Shown: in pieces, positions 9,601-16,253 of the stretch | Position numbering within the stretch: position 1 is the stretch's first letter | Layout of the letters: every line of letters begins with the position of its first letter | From: a bacterium | GTDB taxonomy: Bacteria; Hydrothermota; UBA3073; JACQXS01; JAGMCI01 | NCBI GenBank assembly: GCA_030018315.1 | Contig: JASEGA010000014.1 | Location: 1 to 54,691, forward strand | Length of the DNA stretch: 54,691 nucleotides | Direction: 5' to 3' | Program-made: the position numbers and the translations under genes | Notes under the pieces: generated by a model | The model's input: the letters and a program-made list of their open reading frames with translations, nothing else | Databases searched by the model: none | What the model was told of the DNA's origin: nothing

Positions 9601-10708
9601 TAAATTCTAATTCTTGATAGTCCCAACCTACTCTTGTAGCTCCAAGGTAGCCAATAGCACCACCACAAGGATTTAACATAAAATGACGAGATAAACAATT
9701 CCAGTCAATCCAATGAACATAACAGCTGACAACTGTTATAAAGAAAAATGGACTGCTTAAATTATCTATATCAGACATTGTCAGCTTGGTACCGGCTAAC
9801 TGTATCGATTGCCATACAATACCATGCGCCGCAATATACACAAAGCCATAGCCTTTTTCTAATGAGTCTAACAGTGCTTTGCTAGATAGAGTGCCATAAA
9901 GTTGGTATAACGAATCTTTCTTAAAATAATCCGGAAAACTACTTGCAATTTCACGACAGTGCTGAGCACCATCATCACCAGGAGGCTGAGAGTTATGTAA
10001 ATCAGCACCCGCTAAAAGAAGCTTATTAAGATAGCCAGTATCAGGCTCTATCTCATACTTGAGTGTCTTGTTTACTACTATCTCTATATCTAAAGGAGTG
10101 TACCCAGGAAACCTGCCAATACATAAATTACTTGTTAAATCTACACCGTCACTAACCTCACCCCAAACTCCATCCATATCAGCATTCCAATTCCCATTTA
10201 AACAGGAATAATACATATCAGTTGGAATATCATACCAACCCTCATAATAATTTCTACTACGTACATACCTTATTGGGACTTCAGTTACATCGCCACCAAG
10301 TAACACCCATTTAGTACCCCATTCAGAGTATGCATCTTTTAGAAAGTTACGAATCTTATCAGGGATATCACAACCAGAATAATTTGCGGATATCCATTCA
10401 ACAGTACGGATAACACAGTTTACACCTTTTTCTGTCTTCCAAGCACAAAGAGGCTCAAATGATTCTATTAGGCCATCAGTTGTTATAATAATATAATCTA
10501 CTCTCTCACCATACTTAGATGGAAACTCAGTCACAAAATAAGGATGTATTTTAACAATGGATTTCTGGAGGGGCAACCATTGTGGTTGCCCAATGGCATT
10601 CTGAACCATTTCGGAGTGATACTTTAAACTATCATGATGAACAGAGTAAAGCAGTTCAGTGGGTTTCTGAGGGATATAGCTCAGGAAGATAAGAAAAAAT
10701 GAAAGCAT
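6617..10708 (-). CDS. Secreted gingipain-like C25 cysteine protease with VCBS repeats and T9SS-type sorting domain
   Basis: 1363-residue exported protein. The N-terminus is a short signal peptide (MLSFFLIFLSYI). The peptidase C25 domain covers about residues 85-430, with catalytic His295 in YIAAHG and Cys329 in VVSCYVHW. CARDB/FN3-like beta domains follow (430-800), then FG-GAP/VCBS propeller repeats (about 830-1220) with repeated DIDGDG and DVD calcium-like loops. The C-terminal domain (about 1275-1363) has NPFRQKTVIRY, the SGRLVRTF strand and ends GVYFYRLEVGDYRLTKKL, the type A sorting signal of Bacteroidota-like secretion. It probably works at the cell surface or outside. Two stretches are encoded by dispersed DNA repeats: a palindrome at 10571-10591 and word repeats at 6731-6840. 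Confidence 0.9.
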   Translation of the reverse strand: MLSFFLIFLSYIPQKPTELLYSVHHDSLKYHSEMVQNAIGQPQWLPLQKSIVKIHPYFVTEFPSKYGERVDYIIITTDGLIESFEPLCAWKTEKGVNCVIRTVEWISANYSGCDIPDKIRNFLKDAYSEWGTKWVLLGGDVTEVPIRYVRSRNYYEGWYDIPTDMYYSCLNGNWNADMDGVWGEVSDGVDLTSNLCIGRFPGYTPLDIEIVVNKTLKYEIEPDTGYLNKLLLAGADLHNSQPPGDDGAQHCREIASSFPDYFKKDSLYQLYGTLSSKALLDSLEKGYGFVYIAAHGIVWQSIQLAGTKLTMSDIDNLSSPFFFITVVSCYVHWIDWNCLSRHFMLNPCGGAIGYLGATRVGWDYQELEFNRYFYQSLFTDSIFSFGELLADAKSKFYEAHYQGVNNSDNNYRDILFDYLLFGDPELKFCTNNPASLIVSFPPVVNVGEGEIEINIKDSFNNPVDRALVCVSKKSEVYARGFSNAAGEIVFGLIPESAGSLSVVVTKSNFLPYKGYIVVNPSKPFVRYKSKSIAGDGVADAGELITLSLTLENTGSGEAKSVCANLVPSSLGLSLLDTLVWYGNIPSGESKTKDYRIQIDTMFLSNAVDFSIFSYYSSDSSIDTFNLEIRSPKLLHYSHSTDKDGLYPGDSLNLSFRLNNFGNGAAKCVYAKLRSLNTELTVIDSIERINVIEAAASVFCPNCFKVLVNNPIENPQFVLELNDTLRREWVDTFSLRFPPPPDSLFTFPHPHGITVGWRALSNVRGYNVYRAPDSLLLNSYLITDNPVYEDKALGAYELRSYWVTTVDSDCNESNFSPFVLGKSNPMLKAGWPKTVPSTFFYASPVVGDFVPDYPGLEIVAATDDGKIYAWHADGTSVLPNGTGLFAELPGGIWSTPAMGDIDGDGMLDIACVPWCDNESLYVFGADGTSLTGFPVMIDGGSGTIMSITLQDLDKDDRLEIIFLDLNGKVYIFNSNGGGFLNSDGFFAQADPYIFSSPSVADINVDGELEILVGGRGKVYAWNTIGDPLPGWPVYSASVSTEFSTSPAIGDVDINYPGLEVVIAASDDSVYVFHSDGSRGTGWPQPITGFTRASPSLGNLDSDIELEIAIKENNRYYMWNHDGTLCPGFPIIQPQLDETTPEGPSLTIGDIDGDNEVELIAGGFTGHLYAIESDGSYTLGFPLSCGGTIYPVPTIADIDLDGLNELITGNSIGEMHVWSVLGSRLEWECTEHDRWHTGLYGFIPPDTVYGIETELVCVPHSFKLFQNSPNPFRQKTVIRYSCLPSGTVLNENRNDYTISDLRLTIYDLSGRLVRTFSINQSTNQLINSVVWDGRDNQNKKVSSGVYFYRLEVGDYRLTKKLILLK
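6731..6840 (-). repeat. Degenerate short word repeats inside the protease sorting-domain coding region
   Basis: On the plus strand, TTAGTTGAT-type units (6731-6770) are followed by AATCGTAAATCG/TTAATCG-type units of about 7-9 nt (6791-6840). They are translated in frame as SINQSTNQLINS and TISDLRLTIYDLSG. The same style of AT-rich word repeat fills intergenic gaps at 12572, 14651 and 30055. Confidence 0.7.
6858..6873. repeat. CCTGnnGGCAGnCAGG palindromic element, copy 1
   Basis: CCTGATGGCAGGCAGG matches 13 of 16 positions of CCTGGCGGCAGACAGG at 45887-45902. Both copies lie in frame inside genes for exported proteins, here encoding CLPSG just before the sorting domain. Confidence 0.5.
10571..10591. 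repeat. GGGCAACC palindrome inside the protease gene
   Basis: GGGCAACCA-TTG-TGGTTGCCC is a perfect hairpin with 9-bp arms. With its right flank CAATG(G/T)CAT it matches the intergenic copy at 12649-12677. It is translated as AIGQPQWLPLQ between the signal peptide and the protease domain. Confidence 0.75.
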
Positions 10709-10719
10709 TTTAAGATTTT

Positions 10720-10748
10720 ATTATATTGTAATTTAACAAATTGTCCAA
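10720..10748 (-). promoter_or_regulatory. Promoter of the C25 protease gene
   Basis: On the minus strand, TTGGAC (10748-10743) and TATAAT (10725-10720) are separated by 17 nt. Only 11 nt separate the -10 box from the ATG at 10708. Confidence 0.6.
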
Positions 10749-10754
10749 CATTAT

Positions 10755-12539
10755 TTAGGAGAAAAATACTCTAAGCCATATTTCTAAGCTTAGCACTCGC
10801 CAAAAGAAATCGGGTTGCATTCTTTTACCTTTACAAAACCTTTTGAAATTTAGTAATACTCTTTCTGCATCCCAATACGGACGAGACTTGAATTTAGTGG
10901 AACTAAAAAGTGACTCTATTTCATTACTCAATTCTCTTGTCCACCGTGCTTCAGGAGTACCAAAACCTACTTTACGACGCCTATTTAGCACAGATTCTGG
11001 AAGAATATCACGCATAGATTTGCGAAGGAGCCACTTTGACCAGCCATCTCTCATCTTGTAACTTATGGGGAGCGAGAAAACATATTCTACTAACCTGTGG
11101 TCTAAAAAGGGGAGTCTCGCTTCTATACCAAATGCAGATGAGTTCCTGCCAGTCTCTTTAAGGAGAAATACTAAACTGTACTTTGTAACTGCATAATAGG
11201 ATTTAGCCTGTAAACTTGCAGGGAAAAGGTCAAGTAAAATTTGACCCTCTCTACCATCAAATTTGGAGATGAAATCTTTTGATAGAAATTCTTTTGGATT
11301 TTGTTTTCCAAAGAGTCTTTCTTTTATAGCTAAACTTACAAGGTCAAAGCCAAAAATAAACTCTTTAATAAATTTGACCATATTAAATCCCTTAATAAGC
11401 TCAAACAAGAATTGTGGAAAATACGACGTGTAGCCACATAGAAGCTCGTCACCACCAGTGCCGTCAAAAAGTACGTTTATACCGTTCTTATGTGCTAACT
11501 TCATTACTGAAAAATGGTCCCAAGTACTCGCCCCTCTTATAGGCTCATCTTGGTGCCAGATGAGAGACTCAAGCTCACCCCATAATTCGCTACTTTTAGG
11601 GAAGACATAATTGCTTTTAAGACATAATTTCTTGGTCACCGCCTCAATATATTTACGCTCATCAAGATACGGGTCAGAACGACAAGAAGAAAATGTTATA
11701 GGAGACATAAATTTATTAAGCATACCTACTACAGAAGAGGAATCTAAACCACCACTTAATAAAGCACCCGGTTTTACTTCACCAGTTACTCTTAGACGCA
11801 CAGAATCTTCAAAAAGATCAAAGAACCTATGAATCGTAGATTTAGCATTTTTAAGCTCACTATCTACTGCCTCTAACTTCCAGTATTTATTCTTTTTTAA
11901 TTCACCACGCTCAATTACCACATACTCACCAGGCATAAGTTTATTTATGCCAGCAAAGAAAGTCTCATCTGTATGGTCATGTACACCGGTGACTAAAAAA
12001 TCGTAAATGAGAGCATCATTCGGACTATTTGACAAAGACTCATCCTCAAGTAATGCCTTTATCTCAGATGCAAATAAAAGTTTATCCGGACCAACACAGT
12101 AATATAATGGCTTTATACCAAACCTATCTATTGCAAGTAATAGTCTATTGTTATTGCTATCCCACAAAGCAAATGAAAAATTGCCATTGAGCTCTTTTAG
12201 CAATGAAGCTCCCCTTTCTTCATAAAGATGCAAAATTACTTCACCATCAGTTGAAGTGTAAAAATTATGACCCAATTTTACAAGACTTTCCTTAAGTTCA
12301 TTAAAGTTATATATTTCACCATCAAGGATAAGATGAATAGATTTAGTCTCATTATGCAAAGGATACAAATTTTTTCGAAGGTCTATAATAGCAAGCCTGG
12401 CAATACCAAGCACTACTCGGTCATCAAAATAAAAGCCGGTATCATCAGGACCCCTATAGCTTATCAATTTAGTCATATCCTTTACAAGACCAGTTTTGGG
12501 CTTACCAGTCAACCAATAGCCACCACAAATGCCACTCAT
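10755..12539 (-). CDS. asnB: Asparagine synthase (glutamine-hydrolysing) homologue with altered glutaminase site
   Basis: 594-residue two-domain protein. The N-terminal Ntn/GATase II domain (1-210) keeps RGPD and DRFGIKPLYY. The C-terminal synthetase domain keeps the PPi-loop SGGLDSS at 262-268. The usual nucleophile Cys2 is absent: the protein begins MSGICGG, not MCGIxG. The oxyanion-hole Asn of the NGEIYN motif is Asp73 (DGEIYN). Ammonia-dependent amidation or a different amide or lactam-forming role is therefore possible. Such homologues often sit with surface-polysaccharide genes, but none is adjacent. No better start codon would expose a cysteine at position 2. Confidence 0.88.
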   Translation of the reverse strand: MSGICGGYWLTGKPKTGLVKDMTKLISYRGPDDTGFYFDDRVVLGIARLAIIDLRKNLYPLHNETKSIHLILDGEIYNFNELKESLVKLGHNFYTSTDGEVILHLYEERGASLLKELNGNFSFALWDSNNNRLLLAIDRFGIKPLYYCVGPDKLLFASEIKALLEDESLSNSPNDALIYDFLVTGVHDHTDETFFAGINKLMPGEYVVIERGELKKNKYWKLEAVDSELKNAKSTIHRFFDLFEDSVRLRVTGEVKPGALLSGGLDSSSVVGMLNKFMSPITFSSCRSDPYLDERKYIEAVTKKLCLKSNYVFPKSSELWGELESLIWHQDEPIRGASTWDHFSVMKLAHKNGINVLFDGTGGDELLCGYTSYFPQFLFELIKGFNMVKFIKEFIFGFDLVSLAIKERLFGKQNPKEFLSKDFISKFDGREGQILLDLFPASLQAKSYYAVTKYSLVFLLKETGRNSSAFGIEARLPFLDHRLVEYVFSLPISYKMRDGWSKWLLRKSMRDILPESVLNRRRKVGFGTPEARWTRELSNEIESLFSSTKFKSRPYWDAERVLLNFKRFCKGKRMQPDFFWRVLSLEIWLRVFFS

Positions 12540-12571
12540 TGCTTTAGTTTATTATCAGCATCAGGAAATGT

Positions 12572-12624
12572 CAAATCAAATCTGTAATCTGTAATTTGTA
12601 ATCTGTAATCTGTAATTTACAAAT
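12572..12624. repeat. AATCTGTAATCTGTAATTTG word-repeat tract
   Basis: About seven degenerate units of TGTAATC/TGTAATTT. A related tract lies at 14651-14690, so the two unknown genes between them are bracketed by similar repeats. Confidence 0.7.
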
Positions 12625-12648
12625 GGGGACAACACCAGTCATTCTGTA

Positions 12649-12677
12649 GGAGCAACCTTTGAGGTTGCCCAATGTCA
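12649..12677. repeat. GTAGGAGCAACC hairpin element, intergenic copy
   Basis: GCAACCT-TTG-AGGTTGC (12652-12668) sits within GGAGCAACC...GGTTGCCCAATGTCAT. It matches the copy inside the protease gene (10571) and resembles the one inside the propeller gene (44999). Confidence 0.75.
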
Positions 12678-12693
12678 TCATGACTCCACTCCC

Positions 12694-12737
12694 TGTCATT
12701 GTGAGCACGAGCGAAGTGTGGTGGGAAGCAATCTCAT
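12694..12737. repeat. TGTCATT...GAAGCAATCTC dispersed element
   Basis: It begins TGTCATTGTGAG and ends GAAGCAATCTCAT around a variable CAC...GTG core. Related copies are at 29875-29910, 32432-32474, 46531-46560 and 52145-52178. Elements of this general sequence are widespread in unrelated bacterial genomes. Confidence 0.75.
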
Positions 12738-12996
12738 AAACAGGCTCAGGGTAAACTATGCGAAGAATCTAATTAATCAAAGATATTCGCATTATTCGCT
12801 ACTATTTGATACACTCGATTTAATTGTTACTATTGGGTTTTGAACAATGGAAAAAAATTTCATTTTTTGGGATAACGTTAACCCAATAAGGACTTGAAGT
12901 AAAAAATTTAGAAAAATTTAGAATGAAAAAGAAAAATGTAGAAAATATATTATAATATGGATTTAACTTTTAGACTTTTAGACTTTTAGACTCTTT

Positions 12997-13755
12997 ATGA
13001 TTCTTATTAAACCTACGCCTTGGGGTGAGATTACAGGTAAATTATCACTCACACCAGAACAAGCTAAACGAATGTTTAACTTCAATATGAGACCTGATGC
13101 AAGAGGAGTAGTATTATTCAAAATGGGAGGAAAACAAATAATTAGAAATCTTGTCAGATGTACAACAAAAACGAATAAAAAAATAAAAAGGATACAAAGA
13201 ATATTTAGAATATTAGCTAAAATAGCAAATGCACATTTAGACGACCTTATATACCCGGTATGGATGAAAAGTGCAAAGAATAGAAACTGTTTACCAAGTA
13301 ATATATTTATTGGTATGAACATAAAGAAGATATGTAGAATTAAAAGAAGAGGTAGAAGGAAGTGGAAGCACCTTATTATTACTCAAGGAGAAATACCAGC
13401 ACCTAAAATATATACGAGATTCTATCACAGAAATAAAAAATTGAGTGTATACTTACAAAAAGTAGAACAATGCAAAATTGGAATAGCAGTGCTCGATACT
13501 TACAACTTCAAACTATACCATTTTAAAGATTGTGACAACCAAACAAATGAAGACAAAAATTGGGTAAGAATACAGATTGAGGTGCCAGAAATAGTGTCGC
13601 CAATCGTGTTTGCATATTTTAGGAAAGAAGACAGGTTCTCTAATTCAACCTCAATAATACCACCATACGCAGAAAAAGCAGAAGAAGAGATAGCACAATT
13701 TACACCTTATAAGAAAGGGAAAAAGTGGTTGCCAGAAGCTAAATATCATGGCTAA
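12997..13755 (+). CDS. Uncharacterised protein, first of a tandem paralogous pair
   Basis: 252 residues, basic (KRRGRRKWKH), with no signal peptide or membrane span. The N-terminus KLSLTPEQAKRMF plus MRPDARGVVLF is closely matched by the broken gene at 31219-31600. A middle motif LIYPVW...N is shared with the next gene (LIIPVW...N). The second half looks like beta-sandwich sequence. The layout is faintly like DUF6266 proteins of Bacteroidota, which is a recollection and not a match I can verify. It overlaps the next gene by 8 nt, so they form a unit. Function unknown. Confidence 0.7.
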   Translation: MILIKPTPWGEITGKLSLTPEQAKRMFNFNMRPDARGVVLFKMGGKQIIRNLVRCTTKTNKKIKRIQRIFRILAKIANAHLDDLIYPVWMKSAKNRNCLPSNIFIGMNIKKICRIKRRGRRKWKHLIITQGEIPAPKIYTRFYHRNKKLSVYLQKVEQCKIGIAVLDTYNFKLYHFKDCDNQTNEDKNWVRIQIEVPEIVSPIVFAYFRKEDRFSNSTSIIPPYAEKAEEEIAQFTPYKKGKKWLPEAKYHG

Positions 13756-14536
13756 ATATATAGGCTCAGTTGTTATGAATAGAATCAAAATCATCAAAGC
13801 ATATACTAAACCTAAGTCAAGGGGAACAAACGAAGCTGTATTAAAAGTTATCAATGGAGAAATGGAAAAAGAAGAAATATTTGTGCCTCAATTTAATTTG
13901 ACACACGCTGTATTCAGTACACTCGTATACATCACTAAAATAGCAAAAGAGCTACTTATCATCCCGGTATGGAACCCATTAGCTAATAAATTAAGATACT
14001 ACTCAGGATACCACTTATTTATGAAGACTAATGCAGCACGACTGTATCACTCTATACCAGAACCAACCAAACTTTACAGCCACACAAATATGCCTAAACT
14101 TGAGTCCATATATGTTTCAGACGGAGTACTTGAACCTGCACAAATTATAGAAGCCAGTTATTCACAGAAGATGAAACAAATAAATGTTAAATGGAATCCA
14201 ACAACCTACAGAAATGGAACACCGGAAGACAATACATTCATTATAGTAATACACTGGAAAATACCAGAATCAAATGAATGGTATCCAGACCTTAAACCAT
14301 ACCTAACAATTAAATTTTGGGGTGATGCAATTACACCAGTTGCTAAAAGGGAAGACAGCCAAGCTACAGTTTACATCAATGACCCACCACCATCAGTTTA
14401 CATCAATGATTCAACAAACTTTACTATATATTTATTCTTCCATAACAAAAAATACAGCTTCTCAAAATCTTCTGCAACCAAACCGCACAATGTAATTTGC
14501 AATCTGGAATCTAAAGTTTTGATGTTTAATTTTTGA
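13748..14536 (+). CDS. Uncharacterised protein, second of the tandem paralogous pair
   Basis: 262 residues beginning MAKYIGSVVMNRI. It shares with its neighbour the motif LIIPVW...N followed by a C-terminal beta-rich domain (QIIEASYSQKMKQINVKW). A duplicated VYIND block (QATVYINDPPPSVYIND) comes from a 17-bp direct repeat near 14368-14408. The last residues (NVICNLESKVLMFNF) are encoded by AT-rich word repeats of the kind seen in intergenic DNA, so the natural C-terminus may have been extended by a repeat. No signal peptide. Function unknown. Confidence 0.68.
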   Translation: MAKYIGSVVMNRIKIIKAYTKPKSRGTNEAVLKVINGEMEKEEIFVPQFNLTHAVFSTLVYITKIAKELLIIPVWNPLANKLRYYSGYHLFMKTNAARLYHSIPEPTKLYSHTNMPKLESIYVSDGVLEPAQIIEASYSQKMKQINVKWNPTTYRNGTPEDNTFIIVIHWKIPESNEWYPDLKPYLTIKFWGDAITPVAKREDSQATVYINDPPPSVYINDSTNFTIYLFFHNKKYSFSKSSATKPHNVICNLESKVLMFNF

Positions 14537-14570
14537 TTTCTCTACTTTGGACAAGCTACTATCAAACTTA

Positions 14571-14690
14571 ATAACTCAATAAACTCTATGAACTCAATAA
14601 ATCTAACGAACTCAACGAAATTAACGAACCCAACAATATTTAACGAACCTTTAATCTGAAATCTGTAATTTGAAATTTGATTTTTGATGG
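14571..14690. repeat. AACTCAATAAACTC and AATCTGTAATTTG word repeats
   Basis: Degenerate 9-10 nt units of the type ACTCAA(T/C)(A/G)AA (14571-14640) lead into the AATCTG/AATTTG units (14651-14690). No coding potential is apparent. Confidence 0.65.
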
Positions 14691-14732
14691 TGGTTACTAT
14701 GTGGGGTCATTAGACGAAATATTTTGTTTTGC

Positions 14733-14761
14733 TTGACACAAGTTTTAGAATAGTTTATATT
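14733..14761 (+). promoter_or_regulatory. Promoter of the JAB-purM-GGR-UbiA operon
   Basis: TTGACA (14733-14738), a 17-nt spacer, then TATATT (14756-14761). The ATG at 14768 is only 6 nt beyond the -10 box, so the predicted transcription start coincides with the start codon, which implies a leaderless mRNA. Confidence 0.75.
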
Positions 14762-14767
14762 TAATTA

Positions 14768-15289
14768 ATGTCAAAAATAGAAGAAGTCCATGTAAAGGAA
14801 CGAGCATTTTTGGCTATGCTTCTATCCTGCATTGAAGTCTATAGACACGAGACCATCGGTCTTTTACTTGGCTATGAAGGTAAAAATGCATTTATAGTTG
14901 AATATGCTATCCCTTATCAGACTGCAGTAAAAGGCTACTCTTGGGTTGCACCCAAGTCGCAAGCCTCTGAGCGGATGGTAAAAATACTTGAACATATGCC
15001 AATAAATGTAATAGGTGACTTTCACTCCCATACTCAATGGGGTGACTTCAAAGGTAAGCCTATCCCATCAGGTGAAGATATTGCAGATATGGAGTTTAAT
15101 AAAGTGCATATCATTGTGGCTGTCAACGATAAAGAAAAAGAAGAATGCTGGCACCATAGGGAAGATGGTGTTATTGTAGGCAGTATAAGTGACTATGCAG
15201 TGGAGCTTGGTGCTCATATTCTTGTGGATAATTATAAATCAAAACCTGTGCGTTTAATATGCCCGAGTGCAACAGGGTTATCGTATTAA
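14768..15289 (+). CDS. JAB/MPN (JAMM) metalloprotease-like protein
   Basis: 173-residue single-domain protein with the complete JAMM zinc site: Glu28, His86-Ser-His88, Ser101 and Asp104 (FHSH...PSGED). Family members cut isopeptide or peptide bonds, for example removing ubiquitin-like modifiers or processing sulfur carriers. No E1-like or ubiquitin-like gene is adjacent, so the substrate is unknown. It is first in an operon with purM, whose start codon lies 1 nt after this stop. Cytoplasmic. Confidence 0.83.
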   Translation: MSKIEEVHVKERAFLAMLLSCIEVYRHETIGLLLGYEGKNAFIVEYAIPYQTAVKGYSWVAPKSQASERMVKILEHMPINVIGDFHSHTQWGDFKGKPIPSGEDIADMEFNKVHIIVAVNDKEKEECWHHREDGVIVGSISDYAVELGAHILVDNYKSKPVRLICPSATGLSY

Positions 15290-15290
15290 A

Positions 15291-16253
15291 ATGAAATATA
15301 AAGAGGCTGGCGTAGATATTGAATTAGCAGATACTTTCAAGCATTACATTAAAAAATTAAGTAGTAAAATAGGTGGATTTGGTAGCACTTTTGATATTCC
15401 AAAAGGATATAAACATCCAGTCCTTGTTTCCTCAGTAGATAGTGTAGGTACAAAATTAAAAATTGCAATAGAACTTGGGATTCATGATACAGTAGGTGAA
15501 GATATTGTAAACCACTGTGTAAACGATATATTGACACTCGGCGCTACTCCATTGTATTTCATGGATTATATAGGAACAAGCAAGTTAAATATAGAGCAAC
15601 AAAAACAAGTAATTAATGGAGTGGTAAGTGGGTGTAAAAAAAACAATACTTTGCTCGTTGGGGGAGAGACAGCTGAATTACCAGGTTTTTATAATCCTAA
15701 TGAATACGACCTTGTTGGATTTATCACAGGAATAGTAGAAAAAGAGAATCTGATAAATGGTAAAAAGATAGTTCCTGGTGATAAGCTTATAGGATTAGAG
15801 TCAAATGGGCTTCATACAAATGGCTATTCTTTAGTACGTAAGATTATTAATGATAGGAAACTTCCACTTAGCCTTAAAATTAATGAATTAGGATGCACAA
15901 TAGGAGTTGAACTCTTAAAAATTCATCGTTCTTACAAAGATATACTTACCCCTTTCCTTTTGAAGGTGAAAGGTCTCATCCATATAACAGGCGGTGGTTT
16001 TTATGGAAATATACCAAGAGTTCTTCCCCAGGGAGTTGGAGTTAGGATTTATAAAGGCAGTTGGCCCGTGCCTCCTATATTTAAGTTTATTCAAAAGGAA
16101 GGAAAAGTTGATGAGAAAGAAATGTTTCATGTTTTTAATATGGGGATAGGAATGATAGTAGTTATAAAAGATCCTAATGAGCTCTCTGGAATTAAAGAAA
16201 AGACATGGATTATAGGTGAAATTAAAAAAGGGGGTGGAGTAGAAATCAGCTAA
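15291..16253 (+). CDS. purM: Phosphoribosylformylglycinamidine cyclo-ligase (AIR synthetase)
   Basis: Converts FGAM to AIR in purine synthesis, using ATP. It begins MKYKEAGVDIELAD, the family YK(D/E)AGVDI signature. Further PurM blocks are SSVDSVGTKLKIA, NDILTLGATPLYFMDY, GGETAELPGFY and HITGGGFYGNIPR. The start is set at the ATG at 15291; an upstream GTG at 15267 would add eight non-conserved residues overlapping the JAB gene. 320 residues. No other pur genes are nearby. Confidence 0.95.
   Translation: MKYKEAGVDIELADTFKHYIKKLSSKIGGFGSTFDIPKGYKHPVLVSSVDSVGTKLKIAIELGIHDTVGEDIVNHCVNDILTLGATPLYFMDYIGTSKLNIEQQKQVINGVVSGCKKNNTLLVGGETAELPGFYNPNEYDLVGFITGIVEKENLINGKKIVPGDKLIGLESNGLHTNGYSLVRKIINDRKLPLSLKINELGCTIGVELLKIHRSYKDILTPFLLKVKGLIHITGGGFYGNIPRVLPQGVGVRIYKGSWPVPPIFKFIQKEGKVDEKEMFHVFNMGIGMIVVIKDPNELSGIKEKTWIIGEIKKGGGVEIS

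Larger units (their letters stand above)
12540..12996. other. Repeat-rich gap of 457 bp
   Basis: No gene is supported here. In order it holds AATCTGTAATCTG word repeats (12572-12624), a GTAGGAGCAACC hairpin (12649-12677), a TGTCATTGTGAG...GAAGCAATCTCAT element (12694-12737), AT-rich sequence, and three tandem CTTTTAGA octamers (12967-12990) just before the next start codon. Confidence 0.7.

Noticed and set aside
12572-12624. CRISPR array
   Set aside because: Units are 7-9 nt, degenerate and contiguous, with no unique spacers and no cas genes in the window (the Cas4-like part at 43400-44100 is a domain of a helicase).
15267-15290. Upstream GTG start for purM
   Set aside because: It adds residues with no family conservation and overlaps the JAB gene, while the ATG at 15291 gives the exact PurM N-terminus.
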